DNA of 64,000 bases from Croceibacterium ferulae (GTDB lineage: Bacteria > Pseudomonadota > Alphaproteobacteria > Sphingomonadales > Sphingomonadaceae). The stretch is taken from positions 62,001 to 126,000 of the forward strand of contig NZ_QZVQ01000004.1 of the NCBI RefSeq assembly GCF_003660445.1, read 5' to 3'. The notes beneath the pieces were generated by a model that saw nothing but the letters and a program-made list of their open reading frames with translations, ran no database searches and was not told the DNA's origin. A program made the position numbers and the translations under genes. The number at the start of each line of letters is the position of its first letter. Position 1 is the stretch's first letter. Below, in pieces: positions 7,683 through 16,584 of the stretch.

Positions 7683-10274
7683 TCAGCCCCCGCGCATCTG
7701 TTCCAGGATGCCGGCCAGATCGGCCGTGCTGTATGGCTTCTGCAGGATGCCCCGTGCGGCTGTTTCTCCCAGCTGGGCGATCGCGTCGCCATATCCGGTG
7801 ACGAACCAGTAAGGCACGCCCATCTCGTCCAGCGCGCGGGCAATCGGCTCGCTCGATTCCGCACCCAGATTGAAGTCGAGCAGCGCCAGATCCGGCCGGT
7901 CATTGTCCAGCAAGGCCTTGGCGCCGGCGACGGAACTGACGACGCTGACCGTCGGAATCCCCAGCCCGAACAACGCTTCTTCCGCATCCATGGCGATGAT
8001 CATGCTGTCTTCCACCACCAGCACGTGGTCGATTGGCGACGCTCCATCAGCGCCCTTGCGCTCCTGCAGCCTGGGCTCGTCTTTGGGCGGCATGTCCGGT
8101 CGGCTCGGCCCCGGCTGAACGAAGCGGCCGGGGATGGTGAAGTCCGCTTCCACCCCGCTCAGCCGATGGCGCAGTTCGGCCGCGCCGCGCAGTTCATAGG
8201 GGATGGACCGTTCGATGATCGTGCTGCCGAAGCCGCGCCGTTGCGGCGGGCGCACCGGCGGGCCTCCGCTCTCCCGCCAGCCGATCTGCAGGTCGCCCAC
8301 ATTGTCCAGCCGCGTATCGATCGCCAGCCGTCCGGCGCTGTCGCACAAGGATCCGTACTTCGCGGAGTTGGTCATCATCTCGTGCAGCACCAGCGCCAGC
8401 ACGGTGTAGGCCTCCGGCGCCACCAGCACATCCGGGCCGGTCACGGTGATCCGGTCGGTCTTGCCGCCCAGATAGGCTTCGGCTTCGGTCTCGATCAGCT
8501 CGTGCAGCGATGCAGGGGACCAATGCTCGCGGGTGATGTTGTCGTGCGCCAGCGCCAGCGCGCGAATGCGCCCGCCCACCAGATCGGCGAACTGTTCGAT
8601 GCTGGTGCCTTCGCTGCGCGACTGGCTGACCAGGCCGCGGATCAGGGTGAGGATGTTGCGGACGCGGTGGTTCAGCTCCGCGATCAGCAGCTCCTGCTGC
8701 TCGGCCGCGCGGGCGCGTTCCTGCATCTGCTCGTCGCTCATGCGCAGGATCACTTCCAGCAGCGTGACCCGGACATGTTCGGCGACGGTCAGCTCTTCCG
8801 GCGTCCAGGGCGCGCTGTGCCCCTCTACCGACTGCTTCCACGCCTCGAAGCTCCTGCGCGGGGACAGGCGCGGGCCGTTCGGGCCGTATTCCATCACCTT
8901 TTCCGGCCGGCCCGCCCAGGTCACCACCTGCGGCAGCTCCCGTCGCCAGAACACGACATAGTCGCGCGGGCGGCGGCTGACCGGGATCACCAGCGCCCCG
9001 CAGGCGCGGTCGGTGAAGGCGGCCGCCGGCGGGAGCATGGTGGCCAGCGCATCCGAATGGATGATCTGGCTGCTGGAGGCCGCGTTCAGCGCCGGCACCA
9101 TCGCCAGGAACTCCGCCTCGGTCGGCGCTGCGCCGCGACAGCTATAGGCGCCGTCCACGAAGGCGCTCGACCCGTCATGCGGGATCACCTGCCCGATCAC
9201 GCCGTCCAGCGTGCTGAGGTTTTCCACCAGCGCGGTGCCGCCCACCAGCCGTGTCATCAGCCGGTCATGCAGCTGGCGCCCCCGCTCCGCCATGCGGCTT
9301 CCGCCGCTGGCGATAGCCAGTTCCAGCTGCAGCGCGAACAGCTGCGCGAACAGTTCGGCGGTGGTGCGCAGCGAATAGGGCAGGGTGCGCGGGGCATAAT
9401 GATGACAGGCGAACAGGCCCCACAGCTTGCCCCCCACCACGATGGAGATCGACAGGGAGGCAGTGACCCCCATGTTCTTGAGATATTCAATATGGATCGG
9501 CGACACTGCGCGCAGCGTGCTGAGCGACAGGTCGACCGCCCCGCCATCGATCGCATGCTCCGGCTCGATCGGTACGGGCGTGGCATTCACGTCGGCGATG
9601 ATGCGCAGCAGGCTTCGCAGGTACAGTGCGCGGGCCTGCGCCGGAATGTCGGTGTGGGGGTAGCGCAGGTTCAGGAACGGCTCCAGCCGCTGCTCCCGCG
9701 CCTCGGCGATCACCTCGCCGCTGCCATCCTGGTGAAAGCGATAGACCATCACCCGGTCGAACCCCAGCAGCACCTTCATCTGCCGCGCGGCTTCCGCGCA
9801 CAGGTCCGTGATGTCGCGATGCCGTCCCAGCCGCTGCATGAGCGGGCGCAGGCCGCCGGGATATTGCAGCTCGCCGCCACCTTCGGCCGGCTCCAGCTCG
9901 ACGATCAGGAGCCGGCCCGACCGGTGCAGCGCGATGTCGAACAACACGCCGTTGCCCAGCAGGTCGACGCCGAACAGCCGGCTGACAAGATCCGTCACCG
10001 CTCCGCCGCCGGCCTCGGCAATGCCCTGATCCTCGTCCAGCTGACCCGCGGCCTGGCGCAACAGCTTCATCGCGGCGGGCGCGAAATGCTCACCCAGACG
10101 GCCGCCGACCGCAGGCACGGCGGGGCGCTGCAGGATCGCAGCCAGATTGGCGGAGCGATGCGCGACGATCCAGTCGGCATTGAGCGCGATCAGCGCGCCA
10201 AAGCCCTGGATGCTCCCCAGCTTGTGGATCGGTTCCCGATCGCAGTTCGACAGGTCGTAGCCGTGACTTGCCAT
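7683..10274 (-). CDS. bphP: Bacteriophytochrome HWE-type histidine kinase with fused receiver
   Basis: 863 residues from the ATG at 10274 (a GTG two codons earlier is equally possible). Order: PAS (1-110) with the biliverdin-ligating Cys in NCDREPIHKLG (residue 11); GAF with YPHTDIPAQAR; PHY (about 320-510) with the tongue PRRSF motif; a histidine-kinase dimerisation helix of HWE type (ELNHRVRNIL); an ATPase domain with the N-box NSAKYG; and a C-terminal receiver (VLVVEDSM, phospho-Asp in ALLDFNLG, KPYS). Senses red/far-red light through biliverdin and probably phosphorylates its own receiver or a partner such as PhyR. No heme oxygenase (bphO) is adjacent. Confidence 0.93.
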   Translation of the reverse strand: MASHGYDLSNCDREPIHKLGSIQGFGALIALNADWIVAHRSANLAAILQRPAVPAVGGRLGEHFAPAAMKLLRQAAGQLDEDQGIAEAGGGAVTDLVSRLFGVDLLGNGVLFDIALHRSGRLLIVELEPAEGGGELQYPGGLRPLMQRLGRHRDITDLCAEAARQMKVLLGFDRVMVYRFHQDGSGEVIAEAREQRLEPFLNLRYPHTDIPAQARALYLRSLLRIIADVNATPVPIEPEHAIDGGAVDLSLSTLRAVSPIHIEYLKNMGVTASLSISIVVGGKLWGLFACHHYAPRTLPYSLRTTAELFAQLFALQLELAIASGGSRMAERGRQLHDRLMTRLVGGTALVENLSTLDGVIGQVIPHDGSSAFVDGAYSCRGAAPTEAEFLAMVPALNAASSSQIIHSDALATMLPPAAAFTDRACGALVIPVSRRPRDYVVFWRRELPQVVTWAGRPEKVMEYGPNGPRLSPRRSFEAWKQSVEGHSAPWTPEELTVAEHVRVTLLEVILRMSDEQMQERARAAEQQELLIAELNHRVRNILTLIRGLVSQSRSEGTSIEQFADLVGGRIRALALAHDNITREHWSPASLHELIETEAEAYLGGKTDRITVTGPDVLVAPEAYTVLALVLHEMMTNSAKYGSLCDSAGRLAIDTRLDNVGDLQIGWRESGGPPVRPPQRRGFGSTIIERSIPYELRGAAELRHRLSGVEADFTIPGRFVQPGPSRPDMPPKDEPRLQERKGADGASPIDHVLVVEDSMIIAMDAEEALFGLGIPTVSVVSSVAGAKALLDNDRPDLALLDFNLGAESSEPIARALDEMGVPYWFVTGYGDAIAQLGETAARGILQKPYSTADLAGILEQMRGG

Positions 10275-10452
10275 GTTCACGCCGACCCGGTCAGGAAGGC
10301 GCCAAGGGTACGATGCAACAGTGTCAATTCATCCCGCCCGCGCCAGCCGCATGGGGTTCACCTATGGGGCTCAAGTTTGTGAAAGATTCGGTCTGGTTTC
10401 AAAGCAGCGGAGGCCGCTAGAGTTCCCGGGCAGCCCAATGGAGCGACAGCTT

Positions 10453-10914
10453 ATGGAGATCAACATCGACGGCGTGATCGCGCAGACCATCCAGCTGGCG
10501 CTGACGCCGGTCTTTGTGCTGGTGGCGATCGGCAACATCCTGAATATCCTGTCCAATCGGCTTGCTCGCGTGGTTGACCGGTCGCGCATCCTGCAAAAGT
10601 CGCATGCCCGGACCAGCGGGCTGGAGCATGACGCGGTGGTGCGCGAGATCCGCATCGTCGACCGGCGCATCCGCCTGATCAACAGCGCCATGCTGCTGCT
10701 GGTGATGAGCGGCCTGTCGATCGGCATCACCGTGGCCATGCTGTTTGTGGAGGAGGTCTTCAGCGCATCCTTGCAGAACGCCGCAGCCGCCTTCTTCTTT
10801 GCCTCCATCGCCCTGCTGATGGCGGCGCTGCTGTCCTTCCTGCGGGAAACGCGCGTCGCCACCAACGCGCTGAAGATCCCGGAAACCTACCTGGAACTGG
10901 AACGCAAGCTGTAG
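10453..10914 (+). CDS. DUF2721 membrane protein
   Basis: 153 residues from the ATG at 10453, with GGAG 9 bases upstream; an ATG at 10438 has no ribosome site. Sequence MEINIDGVIAQTIQLALTPV, then GNILNILSNRLARVVDRSR, two further hydrophobic helices and ETRVATNALKIPETYLELE match the DUF2721 family of small three-helix membrane proteins with a conserved Arg-rich cytosolic loop. Function unknown. Divergent from the phytochrome gene and convergent with sixA (7 bases between the stops). Confidence 0.8.
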   Translation: MEINIDGVIAQTIQLALTPVFVLVAIGNILNILSNRLARVVDRSRILQKSHARTSGLEHDAVVREIRIVDRRIRLINSAMLLLVMSGLSIGITVAMLFVEEVFSASLQNAAAAFFFASIALLMAALLSFLRETRVATNALKIPETYLELERKL

Positions 10915-10921
10915 CGGCGGT

Positions 10922-11473
10922 TCAGCCGACGATCGAGGATTCGGGCCCCAGGGCGGCATCCAGGTCGCGCGGGCGGGCGAAATGGAGCAGTCGGCCGCAT
11001 CCGGGCGCCAGATCGGCCCAGTCCGCCACGTCCAGCGCCAGCACGGCAAAAGTTGCGGTGGGGAACTTCTCCGCCGCGGCCACGCATAACGGATCGTCGA
11101 TGTCGCGCACCAGCAGCAGCAGCAGATCCTGCAGCCCCGGATTGTGCGCCGCCAGCAGCAGGCTGGCCGGGTCGCCCTGCGCGCCCTGCACCAGCGACAG
11201 CAGCGTGTCCGCATCCGCGAGGTAGGCTTGGTGCTGCCATTCGGGTGTCAGCGGCAGCTGTGCGGCCGCAAGTGTCTGGCGCACGCGCTGTGCCGGGCTG
11301 GCCAGCAGCCGATCCCAGCCGACCCCATGATCCACGATATGCCGGCCCATCAGCGCCGCCCCACGCTGCCCGCGCCCGTTCAGCCCGCGATCGAAATCGC
11401 GCTGCTCCCCGCCGCGCATTTCGCTGGCGGACCAGTCCGACTTGGCATGGCGTAGCAGGCCCAGCAACTTCAC
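10922..11473 (-). CDS. sixA: Phosphohistidine phosphatase SixA-type
   Basis: 183 residues from a GTG at 11473. Histidine phosphatase superfamily: LLRHAKSDW with catalytic His9 near the N-terminus, and the second catalytic His in AAHNPGLQDLL. SixA enzymes remove phosphate from His in phosphorelay or PTS proteins. It begins 7 bases after the stop of the helicase gene in the same direction, so the two probably share a transcript. The GTG start is chosen because the family begins right before the RHxK motif and nothing upstream of it is conserved. Confidence 0.85.
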   Translation of the reverse strand: MKLLGLLRHAKSDWSASEMRGGEQRDFDRGLNGRGQRGAALMGRHIVDHGVGWDRLLASPAQRVRQTLAAAQLPLTPEWQHQAYLADADTLLSLVQGAQGDPASLLLAAHNPGLQDLLLLLVRDIDDPLCVAAAEKFPTATFAVLALDVADWADLAPGCGRLLHFARPRDLDAALGPESSIVG

Positions 11474-11480
11474 GGGGGTG

Positions 11481-14237
11481 TCACGGCTCCTCTTGCAGCG
11501 CGCGGTCTGGCGCGTCTGCATCCGCGCCGCATGTGACACCCGCGCCGACTGCTTGTAAAGCCTGCTCCAGCGTGACGCGGCGCACGGGTGTGCCGGCGGG
11601 GAACGCATCCAGCAACCGGCTGGGAAAGGCGGCGGACAGCACCACGAAGTGCCCGCGATCGCCCGCGCTGCGGATCAGCCGGCCGAACGCCTGTGCCAGC
11701 CGCGCGCGGATCAGCATGTCGTCATAGGCGCTGCCTCCGCCGCCATTGCTGGCGCCGTGCGCCGCCCGGCGGGCGCGGTGCAGGATGCCGGGCTTGGGCC
11801 AGGGCACCTGTTCCAGCACCACGCAGCGCAGCGAATGGCCGGGCACGTCGACCCCGTCGCGCAACGCGTCCGTGCCCAGCAGGCTGGCGCGCTCGTCATC
11901 GCGGAAGATGTCCACCAGCGTGCCTGTGTCGATCGGGTCGACATGCTGCGCGTATAGCGGCAGCCCGCTGCGGGCCAGCCGGTCGGCGATGCGCGCGTGC
12001 ACGGCGCGCAGGCGGCGGATGGCGGTGAACAGGCCCAGCACCCCGCCGCCCGCCGCCTCGATGATCCGGCCATAGGCACCCGCCAGCGCCGGCAGGTCGC
12101 CGCGCGGAACGTCGGTGACGATCAGCACCTCGGCCATGCTGGCATAATCATACGGGCTGGCTGCCGCGCTCAGCAGCGGGGCGCCCTCCAGATGCGCCGC
12201 GCCCGATCGCGCCAGCGCCACGGTCCAGTCCTCCTCGCCACCCGTACCGCCCGGGCACAGGGTCGCGCTGGTCAGCATCGCACCGTGGGCCTGGTCCAGC
12301 ACCACGCGGGCGAAGGGCTGGCTCGGGTCCAGCCAGTGGCGGTGCAGGCCGACATCGAACTCGCGCGTATCGGCGCGGTCCACCGCCATCCAGTCCACGA
12401 AGCTGGGATCGGCCGGTCCGCCCAGCCGCGCCAGCATCGCCTCCCACGCCAGCAGCAGGTCGATCCTCCAGGTCAGCGAGTGACGCGCGCCCTCGACACG
12501 GGCGCGGCCCTGCGCGTCCAGCCAGTCGGGCGCGTCCTCCAGCACCGCTTCCAGCCGCTGGCCCAGCTGCAGCAATGGCTGGCGGATCGCGGCCAGCGCG
12601 GCGCCGGCCTGCTGCGCCAGCTCCACCACCGGGCCGTCCAGCCCGGCGACCTCCGTCTCCAGGGCATAGCCCGCATCCTGCGCGCTCTCGTCGCGGGCGT
12701 AGGTCGTGGCGCGTAACGCGGAGAGCAACGCCTCCAGCGCGCCCAGCGGCAGCCCTTCGTGAATGCGCTGCAGCCAGCCGTCGGAGGGCAGGGCGGTGGC
12801 CGCCTCCACCGCGGCGGCAATGGCTTCGCTGCCCGCCTCGTCATAGCTGGCAATGTCCGCCAGCCGCGCCGCCAGCCCGCGTCGGCGGCCCTTGCCGCTG
12901 CGTTCGGGGCCCAGCAGCCAGCGGCGCAGCTCCACCGCCTCGCGGCCCGTCAGCGCGGCGGCAAAGGTGCTGTCCGCCGCCTCGAACACATGGTGCCCTT
13001 CGTCGAAGATGATGCGGGTGGGGCGCTGCGCATGGTCGCGCCCGCGCGCGGCATTGACCATCACCAGCGCGTGATTGGCGATCACCAGGTCGGCCTCGGC
13101 ACTCGCCCGCGCGGCCCGCTCGATGAAGCATTTGCGGTAATGCGGGCAGCCGGCATAGATGCATTCGCCCCGCTGGTCGGTCAGGCTGCGAATGGCGCGG
13201 CTGCGGAACAGCGTACCCAGCCAGCCCGGCAGGTCGCCGCCGACCACGTCGCCATCCTGCGTGTAGGCGGCCCAGCGCGCCACCAGATGCGCCAGCACCG
13301 CCGCGCGGCCGCCAAAGCCGCCCTGCAGCGCATCCTCCAGGTTCAGCAGGCACAGATAGTTCTCCCGTCCCTTGCGCACCACCACCGGCTGGCTGCCATC
13401 GGGGCGCTGCTGCGGCCAGGCGCGGGTGCTTTCCCGGCGCAGCTGCCGCTGCAGGTTCTTGGTATAGGTGCTGACCCACACCGTCCCGCCGCTCTGTTCT
13501 GCCCACAGGCTGGCGGGGGCGAGATAGCCCAGCGTCTTGCCGATGCCGGTGCCCGCCTGCGCCAGCAGCATGTGCGGCCGACCGCGTGCCTGCCGCGGGG
13601 CAAAGACGCTGGCCACGTTCCGGGCATAGGCCTGCTGGCCGGCCCGCTGCTCCGCGCCGTCGCCGGTCAGCTGCGTCAGCCGGGTGGTGACGGCATTGTC
13701 GTCCAGAGTCACCTGCCGGGGCTGCGCGCGCGGCGGTGTCTCCTGCCATTCGGGCAGGCGGGCGAACAGCCAGCGTTCCGCCCGTTCCGGCCGGGCGACA
13801 TGCGGGCCCAGCACCTGCGCCCACGGCCAGCGCAGCCGGGCCAGCGATTGCAGGGCGCTCCACGCGCCCTCCCGCTCCGCCCAGGCCGGATCTTCACAAT
13901 TGCGGACCAGCGCGGCCGCCGCCGCCTGCAGCGTAGCGGGCACGTCGCCATCGGCTGCGGGCACCGGCAGGTCCAGTGCCTCGGCCAGTCCCTTGGGCGT
14001 GGGCACCACGAAGCGGGCGGGGTGGATGAAGGCGAACAGCTCCAGCAGATCCAGCCCCGACAAATCGGGATAGCCCAGCCGGCTGGCGACCAGCGGCGCA
14101 TTCAGCAGCAGCACCGGCGTATCCGCCGCCGCGTTCAGCGCCGCACCCTTGCCGACCGCGCGTACCTCGCCCGCGGGATCGCTCAGCCAGCAGCCGGCAT
14201 GGCTGGCATGCAATGCAGGTAAGGGGAGCGGAGGCAT
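11481..14237 (-). CDS. dinG: DinG/XPD-type ATP-dependent DNA helicase
   Basis: 918 residues. Superfamily 2 Fe-S helicase: Walker A AQAGTGIGKTLGYL, four cluster-type cysteines (LCLLNLE, then ECIYAGCPHYRKC), DEAH-like FDEGHHVFEAADS and the C-terminal motif QAFGRLIRS. Unwinds DNA in repair or replication-conflict resolution. The first 200 or so residues precede the helicase core and resemble the extra N-terminal part of DinG-like proteins in alphaproteobacteria. The ATG at 14237 has AGGGA in front. First of a two-gene unit with sixA. Confidence 0.9.
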   Translation of the reverse strand: MPPLPLPALHASHAGCWLSDPAGEVRAVGKGAALNAAADTPVLLLNAPLVASRLGYPDLSGLDLLELFAFIHPARFVVPTPKGLAEALDLPVPAADGDVPATLQAAAAALVRNCEDPAWAEREGAWSALQSLARLRWPWAQVLGPHVARPERAERWLFARLPEWQETPPRAQPRQVTLDDNAVTTRLTQLTGDGAEQRAGQQAYARNVASVFAPRQARGRPHMLLAQAGTGIGKTLGYLAPASLWAEQSGGTVWVSTYTKNLQRQLRRESTRAWPQQRPDGSQPVVVRKGRENYLCLLNLEDALQGGFGGRAAVLAHLVARWAAYTQDGDVVGGDLPGWLGTLFRSRAIRSLTDQRGECIYAGCPHYRKCFIERAARASAEADLVIANHALVMVNAARGRDHAQRPTRIIFDEGHHVFEAADSTFAAALTGREAVELRRWLLGPERSGKGRRRGLAARLADIASYDEAGSEAIAAAVEAATALPSDGWLQRIHEGLPLGALEALLSALRATTYARDESAQDAGYALETEVAGLDGPVVELAQQAGAALAAIRQPLLQLGQRLEAVLEDAPDWLDAQGRARVEGARHSLTWRIDLLLAWEAMLARLGGPADPSFVDWMAVDRADTREFDVGLHRHWLDPSQPFARVVLDQAHGAMLTSATLCPGGTGGEEDWTVALARSGAAHLEGAPLLSAAASPYDYASMAEVLIVTDVPRGDLPALAGAYGRIIEAAGGGVLGLFTAIRRLRAVHARIADRLARSGLPLYAQHVDPIDTGTLVDIFRDDERASLLGTDALRDGVDVPGHSLRCVVLEQVPWPKPGILHRARRAAHGASNGGGGSAYDDMLIRARLAQAFGRLIRSAGDRGHFVVLSAAFPSRLLDAFPAGTPVRRVTLEQALQAVGAGVTCGADADAPDRALQEEP

Positions 14238-14643
14238 GGTCCCTAGATGGCGGCGGCGGAACGAAAAGTAAACGCGGGCAGGCCACCACCGCCACAGGAC
14301 AAAATGCCTGTCCTACATCGGCCGCACCGTGGCATGTCGCCAGCGCCTGACCGGCGGCAGGGCATCTCCAGACCGACCCCTGCGCTGCGTCTCACAACAG
14401 CGCAAACGGATCTCCTTTGGAAGTTCACACTGCCGCCCGCCGGTTTCGGATGGATACCGCAGGGGGGCGGCGGACGCACATTCGGCCGCTTCGGTGTAAG
14501 CGTTACCTCACCGGCGTTCACACAAAGGCCGACATTTATGAACGTTGCTTGTCGAACAGGTTCAGTCCCGCATCAGCGCTGCACTTCTATCAGGGGGCTA
14601 TCGGTGGCCGAACAGGGCACCACTTTCATTCGGGAGAGCACCC
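14238..14643. promoter_or_regulatory. Intergenic region before the tandem exported genes
   Basis: 406 bases with no supported gene. Contains short inverted repeats that could be operators: 14296-14301 with 14309-14314; GTAA-gcg-TTAC at 14496-14506; and CGTTCA/TGAACG at 14515-14520 and 14539-14544. A GGGAGAG ribosome site precedes the ATG at 14644. No clear promoter pair was found. Confidence 0.35.
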
Positions 14644-15183
14644 ATGACCAACATTACCAAAGGTGTGATCGGAACCCTTGCCGCCGGTGCCATGGCGGTC
14701 GGCGCGGTCGTGCCCGCCCAGGCGCAGTGGCGCGGTGACCGCGACCGGCGCCACGACAGCGGCATCTCCGCCGGGGAGATCATCGCCGGCGCCCTGATCA
14801 TCGGCGGCATCGCCGCCGTCGCCAGCAGCGCCGGCCGCAACAATCGCGACCGCTATTACGACAGCCCGCGCGATGCCGTGGAACGCTGCGTACGGGCGGC
14901 GGAAGGCACCGCCAACCGCTATTCCTATGGCGGCCGGTCCGAGGTGACGGACATCCGTGACGTCGATCGCAATCGCAACGGCTATCGCATCCGCGGCCGG
15001 ATCGCCGTGAACCAGATGGATCGGGGCTGGCGCCGCGGCGATGCCCCTTATGGGCGCGGCTGGAACAATGATTATCGCGGCTGGAACGACAATTACCGCG
15101 GTTGGGACTCGGGTCGCTTCACCTGCCGCATCGAGCGGGGCCGGGTGGTCGACATCGACTACAGCGGCATTCGCGGGCTCTGA
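14644..15183 (+). CDS. Exported protein of unknown function, tandem copy 1
   Basis: 179 residues from the ATG at 14644. Signal peptide MTNITKGVIGTLAAGAMAVG with cleavage near AQAQ. Next a charged His/Arg segment, a Gly/Ala-rich hydrophobic stretch (ISAGEIIAGALIIGGIAAVAS) that may sit in or on a membrane, a conserved Cys in VERCVRAAEG, Trp/Gly repeats (RGWNNDYRGWNDNYRGW) and a closing FTCRIERGRVVDIDY. The two Cys may form a disulfide. Shares this layout with the gene right after it, so they arose by tandem duplication. No family with known function is recognised. Confidence 0.8.
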   Translation: MTNITKGVIGTLAAGAMAVGAVVPAQAQWRGDRDRRHDSGISAGEIIAGALIIGGIAAVASSAGRNNRDRYYDSPRDAVERCVRAAEGTANRYSYGGRSEVTDIRDVDRNRNGYRIRGRIAVNQMDRGWRRGDAPYGRGWNNDYRGWNDNYRGWDSGRFTCRIERGRVVDIDYSGIRGL

Positions 15184-15267
15184 CCGGCCTGCATGGCAGC
15201 CGGTGGTTCAGCGTCACGCAATCACCGGTCTGCCATGGCCTGCACACTCATTGATGGAATCGAACCC

Positions 15268-15882
15268 ATGCGTCGTCCGTTTCGCCTGATCGCCACCACC
15301 GCCGCCAGCCTCGCGCTGCTCACCACGCCCGTTCTGGCGCGCGACCACCATCGCGGCGGCTGGAACGACCGGGGCTGGCACGATCGCGGCTGGGACCGGC
15401 GCCACCGGGACAACGGCATTGGCGCGGGTGAGGTGATCGCCGGCGTCGCGGTGCTGGGCGCGATCGCGGCCATCGCCGGCGTGTTCGACGGCGGCAATGA
15501 CCGGCGGAACGAGCCGGTCCCCGTCCGCTATCCCGAGCAGGACCAGCGCGGCTATGCCGCCGGAACCGGCAGCGGACTGGACAGCGCCGTCGACATCTGC
15601 GTGGCCGAGATCGAGGCCACCGGCCCGCGTATCTCTGGCGTGGACAGCGCCAATCGCACGGCGGATGGCTGGTTCGTGTCGGGCGCGCTGGACAGCGGCG
15701 CTCCGTTCACCTGCCGCATCGGCAATGATGGCCGGGTGGCGGATGTGCAGGTCGGCGACAATGGCGGCCCGGTCGATGGCGGCTACTACAATCCGGCGGC
15801 CGATGATCGGCAGTATGACGACTCCACCTATTACCGGGCCCGCAGCGGCCTGGGTGACGGGCAGAGCTATTCCGCGCGGTAG
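15268..15882 (+). CDS. Exported protein of unknown function, tandem copy 2
   Basis: 204 residues from the ATG at 15268. Signal peptide MRRPFRLIATTAASLALL ending near VLARD. Mature part has His/Trp-rich GGWNDRGWHDRGWDRRHRD, the Gly/Ala stretch GIGAGEVIAGVAVLGAIAAI, a Cys in VDICVAEIE and FTCRIGNDGRVADVQVG, all matching the upstream paralogue. The tail is Asp/Tyr-rich (DDRQYDDSTYYRARSG). Its 3' end overlaps the convergent TRIC gene by 16 bases. Function unknown; the envelope is the likely site. Confidence 0.8.
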   Translation: MRRPFRLIATTAASLALLTTPVLARDHHRGGWNDRGWHDRGWDRRHRDNGIGAGEVIAGVAVLGAIAAIAGVFDGGNDRRNEPVPVRYPEQDQRGYAAGTGSGLDSAVDICVAEIEATGPRISGVDSANRTADGWFVSGALDSGAPFTCRIGNDGRVADVQVGDNGGPVDGGYYNPAADDRQYDDSTYYRARSGLGDGQSYSAR

Positions 15883-16493
15883 GTCGGCAGTTCGATTTTC
15901 CACACCATCGCCGCACCGCGCAGCGCCAGCCCGGCGCCTGCGGCGATGCTCCAGCCCCATTCCGGCGGCACGTCGAGCGCGGTGAACATGGCGCACAGCC
16001 CGGCCGACAGCGCCGCGGCGGTGACGTAAAGCTCCGGCCGCATCAGGATGGACGGCACGCCGGCCAGCACGTCGCGGATGATGCCGCCGACGCAGCCGGT
16101 GACCACACCCAGCACCGCGGCCGGCAGCGGATCGACGCCATAGGCCAGCGCCTTGGCCGTTCCCAAAACGCAGAACACCGCCAGCCCGGCCGCATCCGCC
16201 CATTCCAGCAGCATCCCCTCCCACCAGCGTGACGGCGTCAGCCAGACCAGCAGAGCGGAGGCGAGCACCACGGCGGCCACCCACGGATCGCTGATCCAGA
16301 AAGCACGGACGCCGATCAGCACATCGCGCACCGATCCGCCACCCACGCCGGTGACCAGCGCGAAGAAGCAGGTGGTAACGAAGGTCTGCCGCATCCGCAC
16401 CGCCGCCAGCGCGCCGGTCACCGCGAACACCGCGATGCCCAGCAGATCCAGGAATGGCGGGAGAGCAGGGGTGGCGAAGGGCTGCACGATCAT
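15867..16493 (-). CDS. TRIC-type (YicG/UPF0126) cation channel family protein
   Basis: 208 residues, seven hydrophobic segments. Two internal repeats each carry the family motif: GVGGGSVRDVLIG and GCVGGIIRDVLAG, in which the glycines kink the pore helices. Bacterial relatives are K+-permeable trimeric channels in the inner membrane. Downstream of lpd in the same direction but separated from it by an intrinsic terminator. Its last 16 bases overlap the convergent exported gene. Confidence 0.88.
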   Translation of the reverse strand: MIVQPFATPALPPFLDLLGIAVFAVTGALAAVRMRQTFVTTCFFALVTGVGGGSVRDVLIGVRAFWISDPWVAAVVLASALLVWLTPSRWWEGMLLEWADAAGLAVFCVLGTAKALAYGVDPLPAAVLGVVTGCVGGIIRDVLAGVPSILMRPELYVTAAALSAGLCAMFTALDVPPEWGWSIAAGAGLALRGAAMVWKIELPTYRAE

Positions 16494-16528
16494 GGCTGCG
16501 CCCTAGCGCCACGTCCGGCGGGCGCAAG

Positions 16529-16558
16529 AAAAAGGGGCCGCCCGCGTTGGGCAGCCCC
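16529..16558 (-). terminator. Intrinsic terminator of the mdh-suc-lpd operon
   Basis: On the minus strand a 10-pair stem (16549-16558 with 16534-16543, one G-U pair, loop of 5) is followed directly by TTTTTCTT. Located 26 bases after the lpd stop. The best intrinsic terminator in the window. Confidence 0.85.
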
Positions 16559-16584
16559 CTGTTCGATTACCAGCTGGCAACGGG

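Noticed and set aside
7665-10382. 905-codon plus-strand frame opposite the phytochrome gene
   Set aside because: Gln/Arg/His-rich and no family features; complementary shadow of a clear coding region.
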